Positions 35,214 through 47,899 of a stretch of 64,000 nucleotides of DNA are shown here, one piece after another. Origin of the DNA: Quercus robur. Lineage: Eukaryota; Streptophyta; Magnoliopsida; Fagales; Fagaceae. The notes under the pieces are model-generated. The model was not told the origin of the DNA. It made no database searches and saw only the letters and a list, made by a program, of their open reading frames with translations. Every line of letters starts with the position of its first letter. Position 1 is the stretch's first letter. The DNA is taken from the NCBI RefSeq assembly GCF_932294415.1, contig NC_065544.1, positions 21,241,351 through 21,305,350 of the forward strand, read 5' to 3'. Position numbers and translations under genes: made by a program.

Positions 35214-35797
35214 AGGCTGTGTTTGGTTCTATGTAAAATGTTTTTCAAGTGTAAAATATTTTCAGGTGAAAATATTTTTTAGGAAATAAAATATTTTCAT
35301 GTGTTTGGTGACATTTTAAAAAATACTTTGAAAGATATTTTTTAGTGTTTGGTTGTGTTCTTGAAAATACTATAGAAAACACATTTTCTACTTGATACTC
35401 ACATTTTCTCAGCTTCCAAACAAATATATAATATCATTTCTCAATAGATAAACACAAAAGAAACAAAACCAAACAAAAAAATTCATCAAATCCGATCAAA
35501 TTGAGAGAAGAAGGAAAAGAGAGAAACGACTGGGTTCGATCTAGAGGCGGCGGAGGCAAGATCGCGCGATGGAAGCGACTGGGTCACGGTGGGTCGCTTG
35601 TCTTGCGGTGGTTTGCTCGACATGGGTAGAGAGAAAAATGGTAGATCGGTGACATGGCTAGCAAAGGGAGGAAGAGAGAAACAGGGCAAATCGGCGGTGG
35701 AGTCGAGCTTTGCTTGATCGGTGGTGAGAGACACGGCCCAAACGGCTGTGGAGTTGATCTCAAGTTCAAGTGACCAGCCTCTCTCTCTCTCTATTCG

Positions 35798-35832
<35 letters not shown>

Positions 35833-36004
35833 GAAATGGTTTGAAGGTAAAATAGATGTGTAATCTATTTTACACTTCAGGCCTTCATATTTTACAGTCA
35901 ACAGAAGTAATTTTCCGTTTGACTTAGTTTTCTGGCCAAACCAAACACCCCTGGTGGTGGAAAATATTTTCCGAATTCTTTTTACACCCGAAACAAACAC
36001 AGTC
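35214..36004. mobile_element. Non-autonomous TIR element
   Basis: The ends GGCTGTGTTTGGTTC and GAAACAAACACAGTC are inverted copies; GTAAAATATTTTC-type repeats follow inside both ends. The middle holds a CT run and a long T run (35803-35831). A minus-strand 82-codon ORF (35734-35486) is Ser/Pro rich and matches no family. The target duplication is unclear. Confidence 0.55.
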
Positions 36005-36315
36005 TCAGACTCTTATTTAAGTAGTTGCTGTCATTACTATAGGGACCCAAAAGGCCAAAAGACCTCTTAAGTGGGGTTAGTTGAAGGGGAACTAAATCTT
36101 GATAAAGTCCCACACCACCAGGTGGGGGAAGGTCTTGTGCTTTATATGAAATGCCTCGGACTCTAATTGGTAAGAGGTCTTTTAAAACTTTAAGGGAGAG
36201 GTTTTGTGTGACTCCTAAATAGGGTAGGATTTTGCCAATGAAGAGTCGGGGGTGGGGGGGGGGGGTGGGGTGACAGAATCATTGCTTTGAAACTCAGATT
36301 AAATCAGGCTGTTTG

Positions 36316-38151
36316 ACCGGTGTAAAGTGGTGGGCTGTGCTAGTAGTGTTGGGTGCTTCCTGTTGCACTAGGCCCAAGTTTTTCTGGATAAGGGAGTTGG
36401 GACAGGTCCAGCTGCCACTCAAGTTGGTCCGGCTTGTGTGCAAACTAAGCCTGGTTTGCCAGGAACGTGCTCGCGGTAGGCAGAGCTGTTTCAGACAAGT
36501 TGTGGCAGACAGACATAATAATAAATAAAATAAAATATCTGGCTACTCAGTAGGAAATTACCAATCCCCAAACACAAATCACAGTAATAATAATCATTTT
36601 TACAGAAATAAAAGAACAGAACAAAAGGGGACAAATAGTAATGTGTATGGGTTAATCGGAAGATGAAGAAATCAACTAAAATTTGGTCCGCAGGAGCAAA
36701 ACCAAAGAGGAAAGAACGTTTCTTCTCAACGTGATTAATCTCTCAGGAAAAGTCCTGCCGTAGAGATTAACTGCTCTGAGAGAAACGGACCTGAATGGTT
36801 TATTCACAGAGACCCCTTTTGATTTTAACAGAGAGTAGGATTTCACGAGGGAGAGAGGGAAACAATCTACTGGTGCATGCCTGCCGTTCTAATTCTCACT
36901 TTATTTTCTTTCTGGTTGTTTTCTTTCTTTCCCTCCCACTTGTTTCTTTTCTATTTCTTGGTATCTATTTTTAAATTCCTATTTCTTAGTTATGGTTCCT
37001 GTTGTTGTTCTGTTTTTTTGTTCACGGCAAGATCCTCTTTTTATGGTGCCTACCGTGACCAAATTTTACTGTTTTAGCCCTTAACCTCCTTTGTCTGGTC
37101 TGGGTGTACTAACCGACCACCACTGGTTCGTCTATGTGCCACCCCCCCATCACCAGACAAAGAAGGGTATTTTGTTTGTTTGTCTGTCGTGGCACCCTTT
37201 CCTACTATGGTTTGAGTTCTTTCTCCCTTCCTATCCCTCATGGCATACACTTAGTGGTTCCAACTCAGCTTGTTTCTTTTGGGTAGTAAGTCATCCCAAC
37301 AGGACACTCACCTGAAAGAACCTGAGCCGGAACCTCAAAAATAGATTTTTCCTCTCTCCTCACCACCAAACCATGCCCTCTAAATCTCTGACCCCCGACC
37401 TTACCACGCCCTGTATTGGCTGGGTACAGGCTGGTGGTGCTTGGGCCTTGCGTGTGCCTTCCTTCCATATGTGTCTAAAATCTGCCTGCTACTCATTCGT
37501 CTGCCGTGGTCTGGGGGCTTACCTGCATAGCTTGCCGTCTGTTTTCTTTGACCTTTTATGTGGGCTGCTTTTCGATTTCCCGCTCCTCTGAGGAGCTGGG
37601 CCTTATTTGATAATGGGCCTTATATTTCTTTGGCCTACTTCTTGATTGCCCTCATTTCCTGCCATATTATTCTGTTACTCCTGCTGTAATGACTCAATCC
37701 TACTAGGCCTCTTTAGGCCAGCTGTTCACTCTTTCCCCCAGTGGCTTGGTATGGCCATTGGTTTTCCTACTTATGGGCTCCTATGTCCCTTTTGTCTTTC
37801 TCTTGGGCATCCTTGGCCCACTTGCTTTCTTTGGGCTTCTTTGACCCTTTTACTAACTCTGTATTCCCATGGGTTTTTACTAACTTAATTGGGCTTCCCT
37901 GACCCAATTACCTTATTCTCATCATTGGGGTTCATATACTGCCCATGGGTATGCTATTTCTCTCTTTCCGGGCTTCTTTAAGCTCATTTGCCTCTTCAAG
38001 GCCCATTTGTTTATTTCATGGGTCTGTGATCCATTATTCCTGCCGCTTGGACCTAATGGTTTTGCTATCTGCTTGCCAATTCTTTGCTACCCTTGTCGTT
38101 GGGCTTTTCTTCTTTCTACTTGGATTCTCACAAATGACCCTTAACAACCGG
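36316..38151. mobile_element. Large solo LTR (1.8 kb), target duplication ACCGG
   Basis: The body 36321-38146 starts TGTAAAGTGG and ends TGACCCTTAACA (TG...CA). ACCGG flanks it exactly (36316-36320 and 38147-38151). There is no second LTR or pol sequence. The right third (37570-38100) is a run of GGGCTTC/GGCCCA phrases. ORFs of 60-80 codons in it are spurious. Confidence 0.75.
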
Positions 38152-38206
38152 GTTAATCGAGAACCAGATTGAAATCCAGTTTTTCAAGCATTTAGAACCG
38201 TAATTA

Positions 38207-39379
38207 GGACACGTTTGGTAGACTGTAATAGGCACTGTAATATAATAGCTATTCCTATGGTTTAGCTATTCAATAGTTTGGTTATGTTTTTATTATAAGG
38301 AATAATCATTTCTTATGAATAGTTATTCTTTAAAATGAGGAATAATCATTCCTCTTTAAAAGGGTTGTAATAGTTATTCCTTAGTAGATGTAATAACTTC
38401 TAACATTAATATATTTCCAAATAAATAAACTTTCTATATCCACCTAACAATTATAGAAATAAAAAATCATCAAAAAATAACTCATCTCTCTAAAATTTAA
38501 AATATATTATTTTCTAGGAAATATAATTGTATGAATGAGATATTTCCTAAAATAGATCATAAGTTCTATTCTAATGTTACAACTCACAACCAAACTAATG
38601 AATAGTTTTAATTATTCCATTACAACACATTTTATTCCCGGTAATAAAGATTACTGTGGGGCCAAAGAGCTTGTGACCCCGGCCCACTTTGCTTTAGGGC
38701 TCAAGGCTCGAGCTGAGGAGAGGCATTGCCAAGGACATACAATGAAAGTCCAAATAGCCTTGAGACATAGCCGAGAATGATTCTGTCCTCGGCATCCCAA
38801 AGCACTCCTAAAAGAAAGGGCAAGAACGGAATAGGAACAGTTTAGGGAAAAATCGAACACATCCACGTTGATGGAGAAAGGACCCTTGGACAATTTGGCG
38901 ACAAAGAACAAAGGAAAAGCTGCCATTACTGCAATTAAATACTCTGCGCCAGACAGAGCAATACTTTTCAGCTTTTACAACCACCCCCAACCACTTTGGG
39001 TATGGGTTGATGGGACAAATATCAGTCCTGGAAAGTTGAACCTACACGTGGACGTTGGAGGAGGGGTAAAGACTAATATAAAAAGAGAAGTAAGCAATCC
39101 AGAAAAAAAGGAAGCTGGGAAATAAGGGCCAAGAACCAGAGCCTCCCAGGCCATGCCGAGGAGAAAGACTTCTTGAGCAAACATGGTCCATCTCTGTATG
39201 AGTACCATGACCACCCACCGTACGGTGACTAAGGCCTAGCCTTTCAAACCCACGCTCTACAAATAATATTGTTTGGGCCCTTAACGTGCGAACCCAATAT
39301 CATTTTGGGGTCGTTACAAATTGAGTCCTTATAATTACCATTCCTGTTGTAATCCACATTCAATGTACCAAACGTATCC
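38207..39379. mobile_element. Harbinger-like MITE interrupted by a probable solo LTR
   Basis: The ends GGACACGTTTGGTA and TACCAAACGTATCC are inverted copies flanked by TTA on both sides (38204-38206 and 39380-39382). The body left after removing the insertion is about 490 bp, rich in GGAATAATCATTCC-type blocks. Confidence 0.7.
38655..39333. mobile_element. Probable solo LTR inside the MITE
   Basis: A 679-bp GC-richer block starts TGTGGGGCC; ATTAC precedes it (38650-38654) and follows it (39334-39338). The proposed 3' end is TA rather than CA. An alternative end at CGTTACA (39318) has no matching duplication, so the right boundary is less certain. Joining the flanks gives an uninterrupted MITE sequence, which supports the call. 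Confidence 0.6.
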
Positions 39380-39938
39380 TTATTATTTAATAATTACAGT
39401 TCTTTTTTTTTTCTTTTTTACTTTCTCAAAAAAAAATTGCAATTATTAAATAATCAATGAACCTCTTGAAGCTTGATTAGACTAAACAATTTGACAGAAC
39501 CAATCATAGTTCAACCACGGTCAAAGCTTGGTTTTTAAGTCATAAAAAAAAATAATTTGCTTGCACCTCATTTAGACCCTAGTAGAGCAATTTTTAATTA
39601 ACCCCCTAACCACAACGCTAAGGCTGGTTATTTATGCTCCTTGTGAGCAAACTAATTTATTTGAACTATATTAAAAAGAATGCAATAAGAATAATTTAAA
39701 CTTTCATTACTATATATTTATATTATAACCAATATTAATAATATTTTATTATATCATTTATTTTAATTAGACATCTCAAAAGGGGAATATAAATTGAAAT
39801 AATTATAATTAAAATCCTTCAAATATATTCATAGTTTTATACTTAAATAATTAACTATAACTTTTAATGTTTTTTTTATGCCTTATTATTTTTATAAACT
39901 TTCTCATATAAGTTGTAAAAATAATAATTTATTTTGCT

Positions 39939-39972
<34 letters not shown>

Positions 39973-40008
39973 TATATATATATATATATGTATATATTAT
40001 TCCAGATT
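39380..40008. other. AT-rich intergenic DNA with GA/TA microsatellite
   Basis: It ends in a run of about 15 GA and then about 10 TA units (39940-39992). I see no gene. Confidence 0.55.
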
Positions 40009-40814
40009 GCTCATGTAGGGGCAGAAATTAGAAGCCCAACCCAAGTTAGATGGATAGATATTGTATGATGACCCAATACAATTAATTTTTAGAGGTAGGT
40101 TGTCAAGGTCAACCTTTTCAAGCCTTAATGGTTTCATTAAGTAATTTAAAAAGAGATCCAATGCTTAAGTCATCAGATATACAAGAGATTAACAGTAAGA
40201 AAGACAAAGATTTTTGTATTAACTCTTCCTCGGATTAGTCCGAGGACCGCTAGTTCATATAATATTCAATTCTTGGTTACAAAGCTTCTAATTACACTTT
40301 ATCTCCTCCTTATCAATTTTCTATCCCTCTTCTTATTGGAGCTTCCTTCCTTTTTATAGTAGCTGGTGCCTTATCCCAGCCCTCCACCTGGGCTGCTATA
40401 TATAGATACTTCATTGGATACTTGTCCCATCAATACCTTGCTAGTAGTGGTAGAGCAGGTTGTAAGCTATAAAAACACTATTTGGGGATCGTTTTGTCAT
40501 TAAATGCGGCAAACTGAATTGATACAGTGTATTTAATGCGGAGGTTATAGGTGCTTTATCAAGAAACTTCCTTCTTATCTTGTCTGCATGTCTCTATTCT
40601 CTTCCTCAATCACCTATCACGTTGGTTTTGGATTGGGACCTTAGTTCCTCAGGGGAAGCTTGCTCCTCGAATTGAACACTTTATTCAGTTTTTGGCATTT
40701 GGCTGCCTCATATGGGCTGGGCCTAATCTGATGAAGAATGAGGCCCAATTCTCTCTTCGAGATGTCCTAATGCCTCGTATCTTTGCTCCTCGGATTCCTC
40801 CCTCCCACAGCTCA
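40009..40814. mobile_element. Solo LTR (0.8 kb), target duplication GCTCA
   Basis: The body 40014-40809 starts TGTAGGGGCAG and ends CTCCCACA (TG...CA). GCTCA flanks both ends exactly. CTTTTTATAGTAG (about 40350) could be its TATA box. No internal retroviral-type genes are present. Confidence 0.8.
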
Positions 40815-43028
40815 TTTGTTTATTATAAATTCTTCATTTATTAATAATTTAGTTAATTATTAATTAATTATAATGTCATCACGATCCAACCTTGGTTAAA
40901 CCTCAGTCTAACCTCTAAAATTTTGAACTTCTCCCTTTTATAGTTCATTAAATGGTTCAAGTTTCAAAATCATGTATAGAATAGGCTATTTAAAAGATAA
41001 GTGTAGCATTTTTTTAAATAAAAAGTAATCGTACTTTGAAGATAAAATGCTTATGGGGATTAGACCTTAACGTCGAAGGTTATGAGCATGGATACCAATT
41101 CTTCAAATGTGGTCTTAGTAAGATTGCATCATTGATCTATACAAATGTCACAAATTCTTTTTCCCTTACAAAGAATGCATTATGAAGAGAACTATAAAGA
41201 CATGTTCTGATGACCAAAATAAAACAAATTCAGGTTTTACAAATATTAAGTTAATAAAATTTGTTGAATGTATAGCCTGTGTTTATTATTATTTTTTTGG
41301 TCAATTTCTTCTTTTATTGACCGAATTTCGTTGTTTTCCTCATTGCTATCTAGCCACATTCATAAATCTATTATTTCTCAATTTTAGATTTTTTTTAAAA
41401 AAAAAATCTTTAAAACACTTGGTGACCTGTGGTTCCAACAAGAATAAGAATGACCCCTAACTAAAAATTAGGGCCAAGACAATTGAAACTATGCAAGCAA
41501 TTACTTTTTAAATTTCATATTACACTTCTAAAGTTTGGGAGTGTTTGAATTTTATACCTTGAAATTTCAGAATTTGGATTCCAAACACCCCCAAACTTCA
41601 AGAGATAAATTCTAAATTCTGAAATTTCAGAATATAAAATTCAGACATCTCCAAACTTTAAGGATGTAATTTGCAATTTACCCTACTTTTTATATTGAGA
41701 TCATGTTCTATATGACAACACTACACACAATAAGCTCCTCAGAATTAGTTTTAAATGTCAAAAGTAAATTTTTTTGGGTCAACTTTTCTGTTTATATTTC
41801 CTGTTTTGCTTTTTACTTAGTTTATTTGTTATTTTTAACTACACAGTTTAAAATGTCTTAAAACATTTTTTTTTTTTGTCACATGCTGAAATGTATTATT
41901 TCTCAATTTTATAAACAAAAAGTCTTTAAAACAAATGGACCTGGGGTTCCAACAAGAATAAGAATGACCAATTACTTTTTATATAGAAAATGTTCTATAT
42001 ACAGCACTACAAACAATAAGTTCCTCAGGATATTAGTTTTAAATTTCTAAAAAACTCTTCTTCTTCTTTTTGGGTAAAATTTTCTGTTTATATATGTTGT
42101 CCTTTTTTCTTTTTTCTTTTTTCTTTTTTCTTTTTTGATACAATATATGTTGTCTTTTTTGTTGTTGCTATAGTTAGTTTATTTGTTATTTTTAACTTGA
42201 CAGTTTAAAAAGTCTTATAACGGTTTTTTTGGTCAACTTTTCTGTTAATACTTCATTTTACTTTGTTTAGTTGCTACATGTAACTGTCTAGTTTTAACTT
42301 CCACTTAATTGTTCCTTCTTTTAGCTAAATCAGAAAAAAGTTCATGATGGCTACCTTTAGTAAGGAGGATACTTACGTAGTCCTTGATATAAAAGGAGTA
42401 CTAATATTAGTCTATTAAATCAGAAAATTCATAAATTTTCATAACTACTGGCGACATTGTGGGTTGTAATCAACTAATTGGTGTATAATGAAGTAACACT
42501 AATGGTGAACTCATGTGAAAATAATGTTTGCCTCAAAAAAAAGAAGTGAAAATAATATGTACTACTTTAATCATGATCCACCACCTATGGAATTTGCGAA
42601 AACAGTTAAATGGAAATATAACTAATGAAAAGTCTAGGATCACAAAATTTTTCACGACTTCTTGCCACAACTGTAACGTGGCAGAGTGTAATTGGTAAAG
42701 AAAAAAATAATAGGTCTATGTGTAAATGATAGTTAACCACTCATAATCTGCCACGTCAAAGTTGTGGTAATTAAAAAAAAATTGTGAAATAATTTGTAGT
42801 TCTAGAACTACTCTACAACTAAACTCTATTCTTGGAAAATGCTGAACCAACTTTTTTCAATTAGAAACATTGGATATCAACAAGAAAAAATTGATGGTTA
42901 GAAATATCCAATTATGCTAGAGGCCACCATTTTCTCCCATCCTCTTTTCTTTTTTTTGGTAGCAAGTTCAGGTCCCATAGGATCCACACGTGACCTTTTT
43001 CAGCTGCACAAAATGCGGAAAATAGAAT
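40815..43028. other. Intergenic region upstream of the sugar transporter
   Basis: It holds an imperfect direct duplication: 41365-41860 and 41893-42240 share GTATTATTTCTCAATTTT, GGTTCCAACAAGAATAAGAA, CACTAC.CACAATAAG and TTTATTTGTTATTTTTAACT. A foldback element (42632-42808) has inner arms GCCACAACTGTAACGTGGCAGA and a near complement. No coding potential. Confidence 0.55.
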
Positions 43029-43036
43029 TATATATA
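43029..43036 (+). promoter_or_regulatory. Candidate TATA box of the STP gene
   Basis: TATATATA lies 175 bp before the start codon with no ATG-led frame between that would compete in the known protein's frame. Its position suits a transcription start near 43060. Confidence 0.5.
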
Positions 43037-43210
43037 TACTTGGCTGAACCACCTGTCTTCCAAACTATTTGGAGTGATAAATAGGAAAAATTGTGGTTAG
43101 AAATTTCTGAAGTTAGACAATCGATCTCCTCTTTTTCTTTTACTTTTCTATTAGCAACTTCTGGTCTCCATACTAGCCAGAGTCAGCAAGTTAGGAAAGA
43201 AACTGAAGAA

Positions 43211-43358
43211 ATGGCAGGAGGGACTTTTGCCACCCAAGGAAGTCACCCTAGGCACGCAGCAGATGGAGCTATAACGGGGTCCGTAGTCATAATCTGCATT
43301 GTTGCGGCTTCAGCTGGGTTGATTTTTGGCTACGATGTTGGCATTTCTGGTTAATTAC

Positions 43359-43400
<42 letters not shown>

Positions 43401-46400
43401 ACACATGCATGGGATTTTTTTAAACTAGAATTTGAATCAATGACGCTTATTATATAATAATAATTCTTTTATGATCAGACCAAAACGCCAATCAATTTTT
43501 TGTGTAAGTGAGATTCAAATACAAGTCTTTTAGTTGAACTAACCCACCATAGGCATTGGATTTTCGTACGAAATTGCACAATCCAATATAACTTGTACAA
43601 TAATGTGTAGTTTTTATCTTTTAGTTGTAACAATATATTACTGAATATCTAATCATTCATCTTTTCCAAGATTTCTCTTCATGCTAATTCACTAGAATCA
43701 CAACCTTGTAACTTTAATCAGCTAGGATTTATGTACACAAAGATTGAGTTTTCAGTTTACTTCCAATTGTGATATTTTGAATTAAAGCCAAAATATATGT
43801 ATATGTTTTGAATTGCAGGAGGTGTAACAGCAATGCCACCATTTCTGGAGAAGTTCTTCCCATCAATTCCAAAGAAAATGGCAGAGGCAAAGCCAAATCA
43901 ATATTGTATATTCGACAGTCAAGCCCTTACTGCATTTACATCCTCATTGTACATATCTGGTTTGGTGTCATCTCTTATAGCCGGTCGTGTCACCACAACT
44001 ACAGGGCGTAGGGGCATTTTGATTATTGGTGGCATCATCTTCATGATCGGTACATTACTTGGTGTTGTTGCCGTGAATCTTGCAATGCTCATTTTGGGAC
44101 GCCTCCTCCTGGGATTTGGGGTTGGTTTCACAAATCAGGTTACCCTCTAACCACAATGATGCATGGCCTATCTTTTATAACGGGTATACAATAACAACCC
44201 TTACTTGCCATATATTAAACAAAGGTGAGGTGAAGCCATGACTTGTGTAAATGTGAAAGGACAACATTTCCATCCAATACTCCAATGTATAAAATTAGAA
44301 TACAAGATCAAAACATGCATGTAATGTCAGCATGTACGTACAGTTGTAAGATCCACACATTCTTAGTTGACTACAAACCAAACCCAACTTAATTAAAATG
44401 CTTATTGTATACTTTCTTACAAATTAAGGGGTCGTTCAGTATAGGAGTTTAATAATATGTTTTCAATTTTTAAACAACATTACACGCATTTATACACAAT
44501 TTTTCACTCGTACGTATTTTCAAAAAATACAAACAACGTTACTAGAATAATGTTACCAAACGGCCCCTAAATATTTTTCTTTTTTCTTTTTACACACGGA
44601 TTGGATTTGGGTCCAGTGTCCTGTACACTTGCTGATAAATGACAAGCGTTAGACACGTGTCAACATTCCCTTCAAGTTTGCCCTCTATACTAAGGATATC
44701 GGTTTATAAACTATTTTTAGAAACATTTTATGAGACTAATCTATACATACACAGGCAGCCCCAATATACATAACAGAGATGGCACCACCAAAATGGCGAG
44801 GCGCATTTACCACAGCCTTCCAATCCTTCCTCGGCGGAGGGGCGCTACTTGCAACAATAATAAACTGGTTTGCGTCTAAGATGGGTGAAAACGGGTGGCG
44901 ATTTTCTCTCGGCTGTGCCGGAATTCCTGCCATCATCATGACAGTGGGTGCATTCTTCATTCCAGACACACCCAGTAGCCTCATCCAACGGGGTCAGCTT
45001 CAAAAAGCCAGGCAATCCCTCAACCAAGTCCGTGGCGTGGACTCGGACACTGAAGCTGAGCTCAACAATCTGATCAACTACCATGAAGCAGCCAAAGCCG
45101 CCACTAAGCAACCTTACAAGACCATATTCCAAAGAAAGTATCGTCCACACCTTGTGATGACAGCAGCAATTCCATCGTTTCAGCAGTTGACAGGGATCAA
45201 CATTGTGGCCTTCTATGCGCCTGTTTTATTTCGTTCTGTTGGATTAAGTTTGAGTGGTTCTTTGATTGGAGCTATTATACTTAATTTCATCAATTTTTCG
45301 TCTACATTTGTTTCAGCTTATTCTGTTGATAGGTTTGGACGAAGACTGTTGTTCTTGGAAGCTGGTGTCCAGATTATCCTCTGCCAGGTTAGTTAGGGAA
45401 TCGAATGACATTTTTCACCACTTTTTTTTTTTTTTTTGCAACATTGACCGTGACTTAATAACTTATTAAGGTTGTGATTAGCATTGGGTTAAAAATTCAA
45501 TATTTTTTACTATTCAACTTATTTTTACTACTATTTATAGGTCTTATTGTACTTTTTAGTACTATTCATAAGACTCACTGTACTATTTTGGGCTATATTT
45601 TAGTTTTATCTACAGTACTTTCAACAACAAAAATTTGATTTCAGCTAAATAAGTTATTTCCAAACAGATTCTAAGATTATTAACCAAAAAAAAAAAAAAA
45701 AAACCCTTACTAAGATTGTCATCGACACCACTTTTAGTATGCACTTTTTTTTTTTTGGAAAAGCATTGATCGCAATAATTTTTTTTTTTTTTTTTTTTTT
45801 TGGAGAAGGTGATTACGATAGGTTAAATTATGAAAAATGTTGTGTTCCTAAAATTATTGTATAAAATTTCAATAATCACTAACAATTTACTAAAAAACCA
45901 CTTACAAACTAAAGCTGTAATAAACATGATTAATGTCACAAGGAAATAGTAAGTTAAAAAGGGAAATTATTGGTTTACAGTGTAGAATATAAACTAATAA
46001 TTTTTCAATTAAAAATATGTTAAAGATATTACTAAATTTATTGTGTAGTAATTACTAGTATCACTCATAAATATTCTATCCATTATACAAAACTCTCATT
46101 TGTCATCTCAGGCTCAATCTCTCGTAGCATCATTCATGATAAATAAAAATTTTGATTATTTATTTTGGACTTTCCCCTAACTTTTATTGATATGTACTTA
46201 ATTAATTGTGTTATTATGTACGTGTTGCAGTTGATCTTGGCATATATATTTTCAGCAGAACTAGGGACTGCAGGCACATCAAGTTTCTCAAAGGGATCAG
46301 CCATTCTGGTACTGGTCCTAATGTGTATAATCGCCGCCGGATTTGGGTGGTCATGGGGACCTCTAACGTGGATTGTGCCGAGCGAAATCTTGCCGTTGGA

Positions 46401-46677
46401 AGTCAGACCAGCCGGGCAAGGCATATGCATTGCCAGCAATTTTTTGTTGACGTTCATCCTGTCTCAGGTGTTCTTGTCCATCTTATGTAAGATGAAATAT
46501 GGGGTGTTCTTGTTCTACGCCGGGTGGGTTATGATAATGACCGTTTTTGTGGGGCTCTTTTTGCCGGAGACTAAGGGGATTCCCTTACAAGAAATGAACA
46601 AAATCTGGCAAGACCATTGGTTCTGGAATCGATTCGTTGAAGACCCTTCCTCAAACTATGCAAATTTGATCGAGTAA
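43211..46677 (+). CDS. STP-family hexose/H+ symporter (sugar transport protein)
   Basis: Four exons (43211-43349, 43819-44138, 44755-45387, 46231-46677) join to 512 residues, the usual STP length. MFS sugar porters of this family move glucose and other hexoses with protons across the plasma membrane. Visible marks: MAGG start; FGYDVGISGGVT with Asp42, the proton site in STP10; GRLLLG with Arg141, its partner; TTTGRRG after the third helix; PDTPSSL in the central loop; QQLTGIN in helix 7; GWSWGPLTWIVPSEILPLE in helix 10; PETKGIPL at the end. Cys76 and Cys450 match the pair that closes the extracellular lid of STP10. It resembles the HEX6/STP8-like branch, but I cannot fix the orthologue. The ATG at 43211 is preferred over an upstream in-frame TTG. 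Confidence 0.95.
43350..43560 (-). repeat. STP intron 1: CT microsatellite and SINE-like segment
   Basis: About 16 CT units (43361-43392) follow the donor. Minus-strand sequence of 43430-43560 includes GGGTTAGTTCAACTAA and TTTGAATCTCAC, weakly box A/B-like, and resembles the segment at 53245-53405. Confidence 0.4.
44428..44567. mobile_element. Harbinger-like MITE in STP intron 2
   Basis: The ends GGGGTCGTT and AACGGCCCC are flanked by TAA on both sides (44425-44427 and 44568-44570). It is 140 bp and shares ACAACATTACACGCATTT with 48303-48429. Confidence 0.75.
45490..45672. mobile_element. MITE in STP intron 3
   Basis: It shares TACTATTCAACTTATTTTTAC, AGTACTATTCATAAG and CTACAGTACTTTCAACAA with 10128-10318 and 15157-15377. 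The ends are decayed. Confidence 0.6.
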
Positions 46678-46932
46678 GTTTAATAAGTTACTACAAAACT
46701 TTGTTTGTGACTCAACTGCTGGGACTAGGGGAGTTTCTTATTACTTTCATTTCGCTATAGCGGGAATCAGAATCAGAATCAGCCTGGACATTCACTTTGA
46801 TCTTTGGGAAGTGATACAGAACTCATCAGTGTAGTCGATGATTTGACTACTGTTGTATCGAGAGATTAGATCGCAGCTAGATTAGCTTATTTTTTTTGTT
46901 GAACAGAAATCATGTACTTGCTTTGTTAACCA

Positions 46933-46938
46933 AATAAA
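46933..46938 (+). terminator. Candidate polyadenylation signal of the STP gene
   Basis: AATAAA lies 256 bp after the stop codon with T-rich sequence behind it. Confidence 0.45.
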
Positions 46939-46979
46939 TTTTGTTCTTGCATTTGTTGAATATTATCTATAGAATTCAA

Positions 46980-47899
46980 GAATTCTGCCAAGAACAGCAT
47001 AGTGCGTGCATGCACGCGTTCAAAAGTACAATTCAGCCGTTAAACTCGACATTCCAAACTTGAAATTAAAATTAACCTTGAAGATTGATGTTCGAGATGC
47101 TTACAAGTGTGCTCATATGATCAATCACTACTTCTAGTTCTGGGAACACCTCCTGCATATTATATAGGTTAACACCAAAGACCTGTTTGCCTAAGATCCT
47201 ACGTGATTATTAGGTAAACAACCGTCTGCTCATTAAATTATGACAAAAATAAGGCTAAGATTTAATAAACTCATGACACAATAAGACAAACAGATTTGAA
47301 GAACCCTGCAGCACATCCTTTTTGGTTTCTAGCATCAAAAAGGATGTGACCACCCAGGGCTCAAGCTCAAATCCAGCATCAACATTCTTTTCCTCCGCTT
47401 GGGATACTTGAATGACTTGATAGCAAATGGGAAATAAAAAATAGTCCGATTATCATAAACATTTAGGATTTAGCTATAGGTATGAGGCCCCTCTACGCAA
47501 AAGTGGAAATGAAATCATGAATTCAATCCAATACACGAGTGTGTGAGTGTATTTTCCTATAAAGAAAAACCCTTTTAACAGCCAGAGGATAATGTAAAAT
47601 TCAGAAAAACTGCCCAAAGACAGGAAATGATAGATTCAACTGATCATTGAGCACCCATGGGACCAAAAATTGAAATCAGAAAGTAAATGCCTTCAGCCCT
47701 TCACTGATCCGTGTAATACTCTCTAAACAGATAGATAAATTGAATGGTTTCTATATACATATGCTGAGAAGCCCTGACATGGTACATGCGAAGACATTTA
47801 ACTTTTAAAGCGTTCATTGAATTATGATAATAACATGAATGCCGTACATATAAAGCAGAAGCAAATGAGAATGAATTTAAAGGCAACCCACAGCCCACA
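46980..47899. other. Intergenic DNA between the convergent STP and AOX genes
   Basis: There is no ORF with family resemblance and no clear transposon boundary. Confidence 0.5.

Noticed and set aside
35486..35769. Ser/Pro-rich minus-strand ORFs
   Set aside because: They lie between the inverted ends of a non-autonomous element and resemble no protein family.
36877..38172. Series of 66-80-codon ORFs
   Set aside because: They fall within a solo LTR defined by an exact target duplication and have no conserved domains.
43091..43210. Upstream extension of the STP frame from a TTG
   Set aside because: There is no ATG in it, and MAGG at 43211 is the normal STP start.
44736..45150. Minus-strand ORFs of 82 and 101 codons
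   Set aside because: They are shadows of STP exon 3, whose plus-strand protein is clearly conserved.
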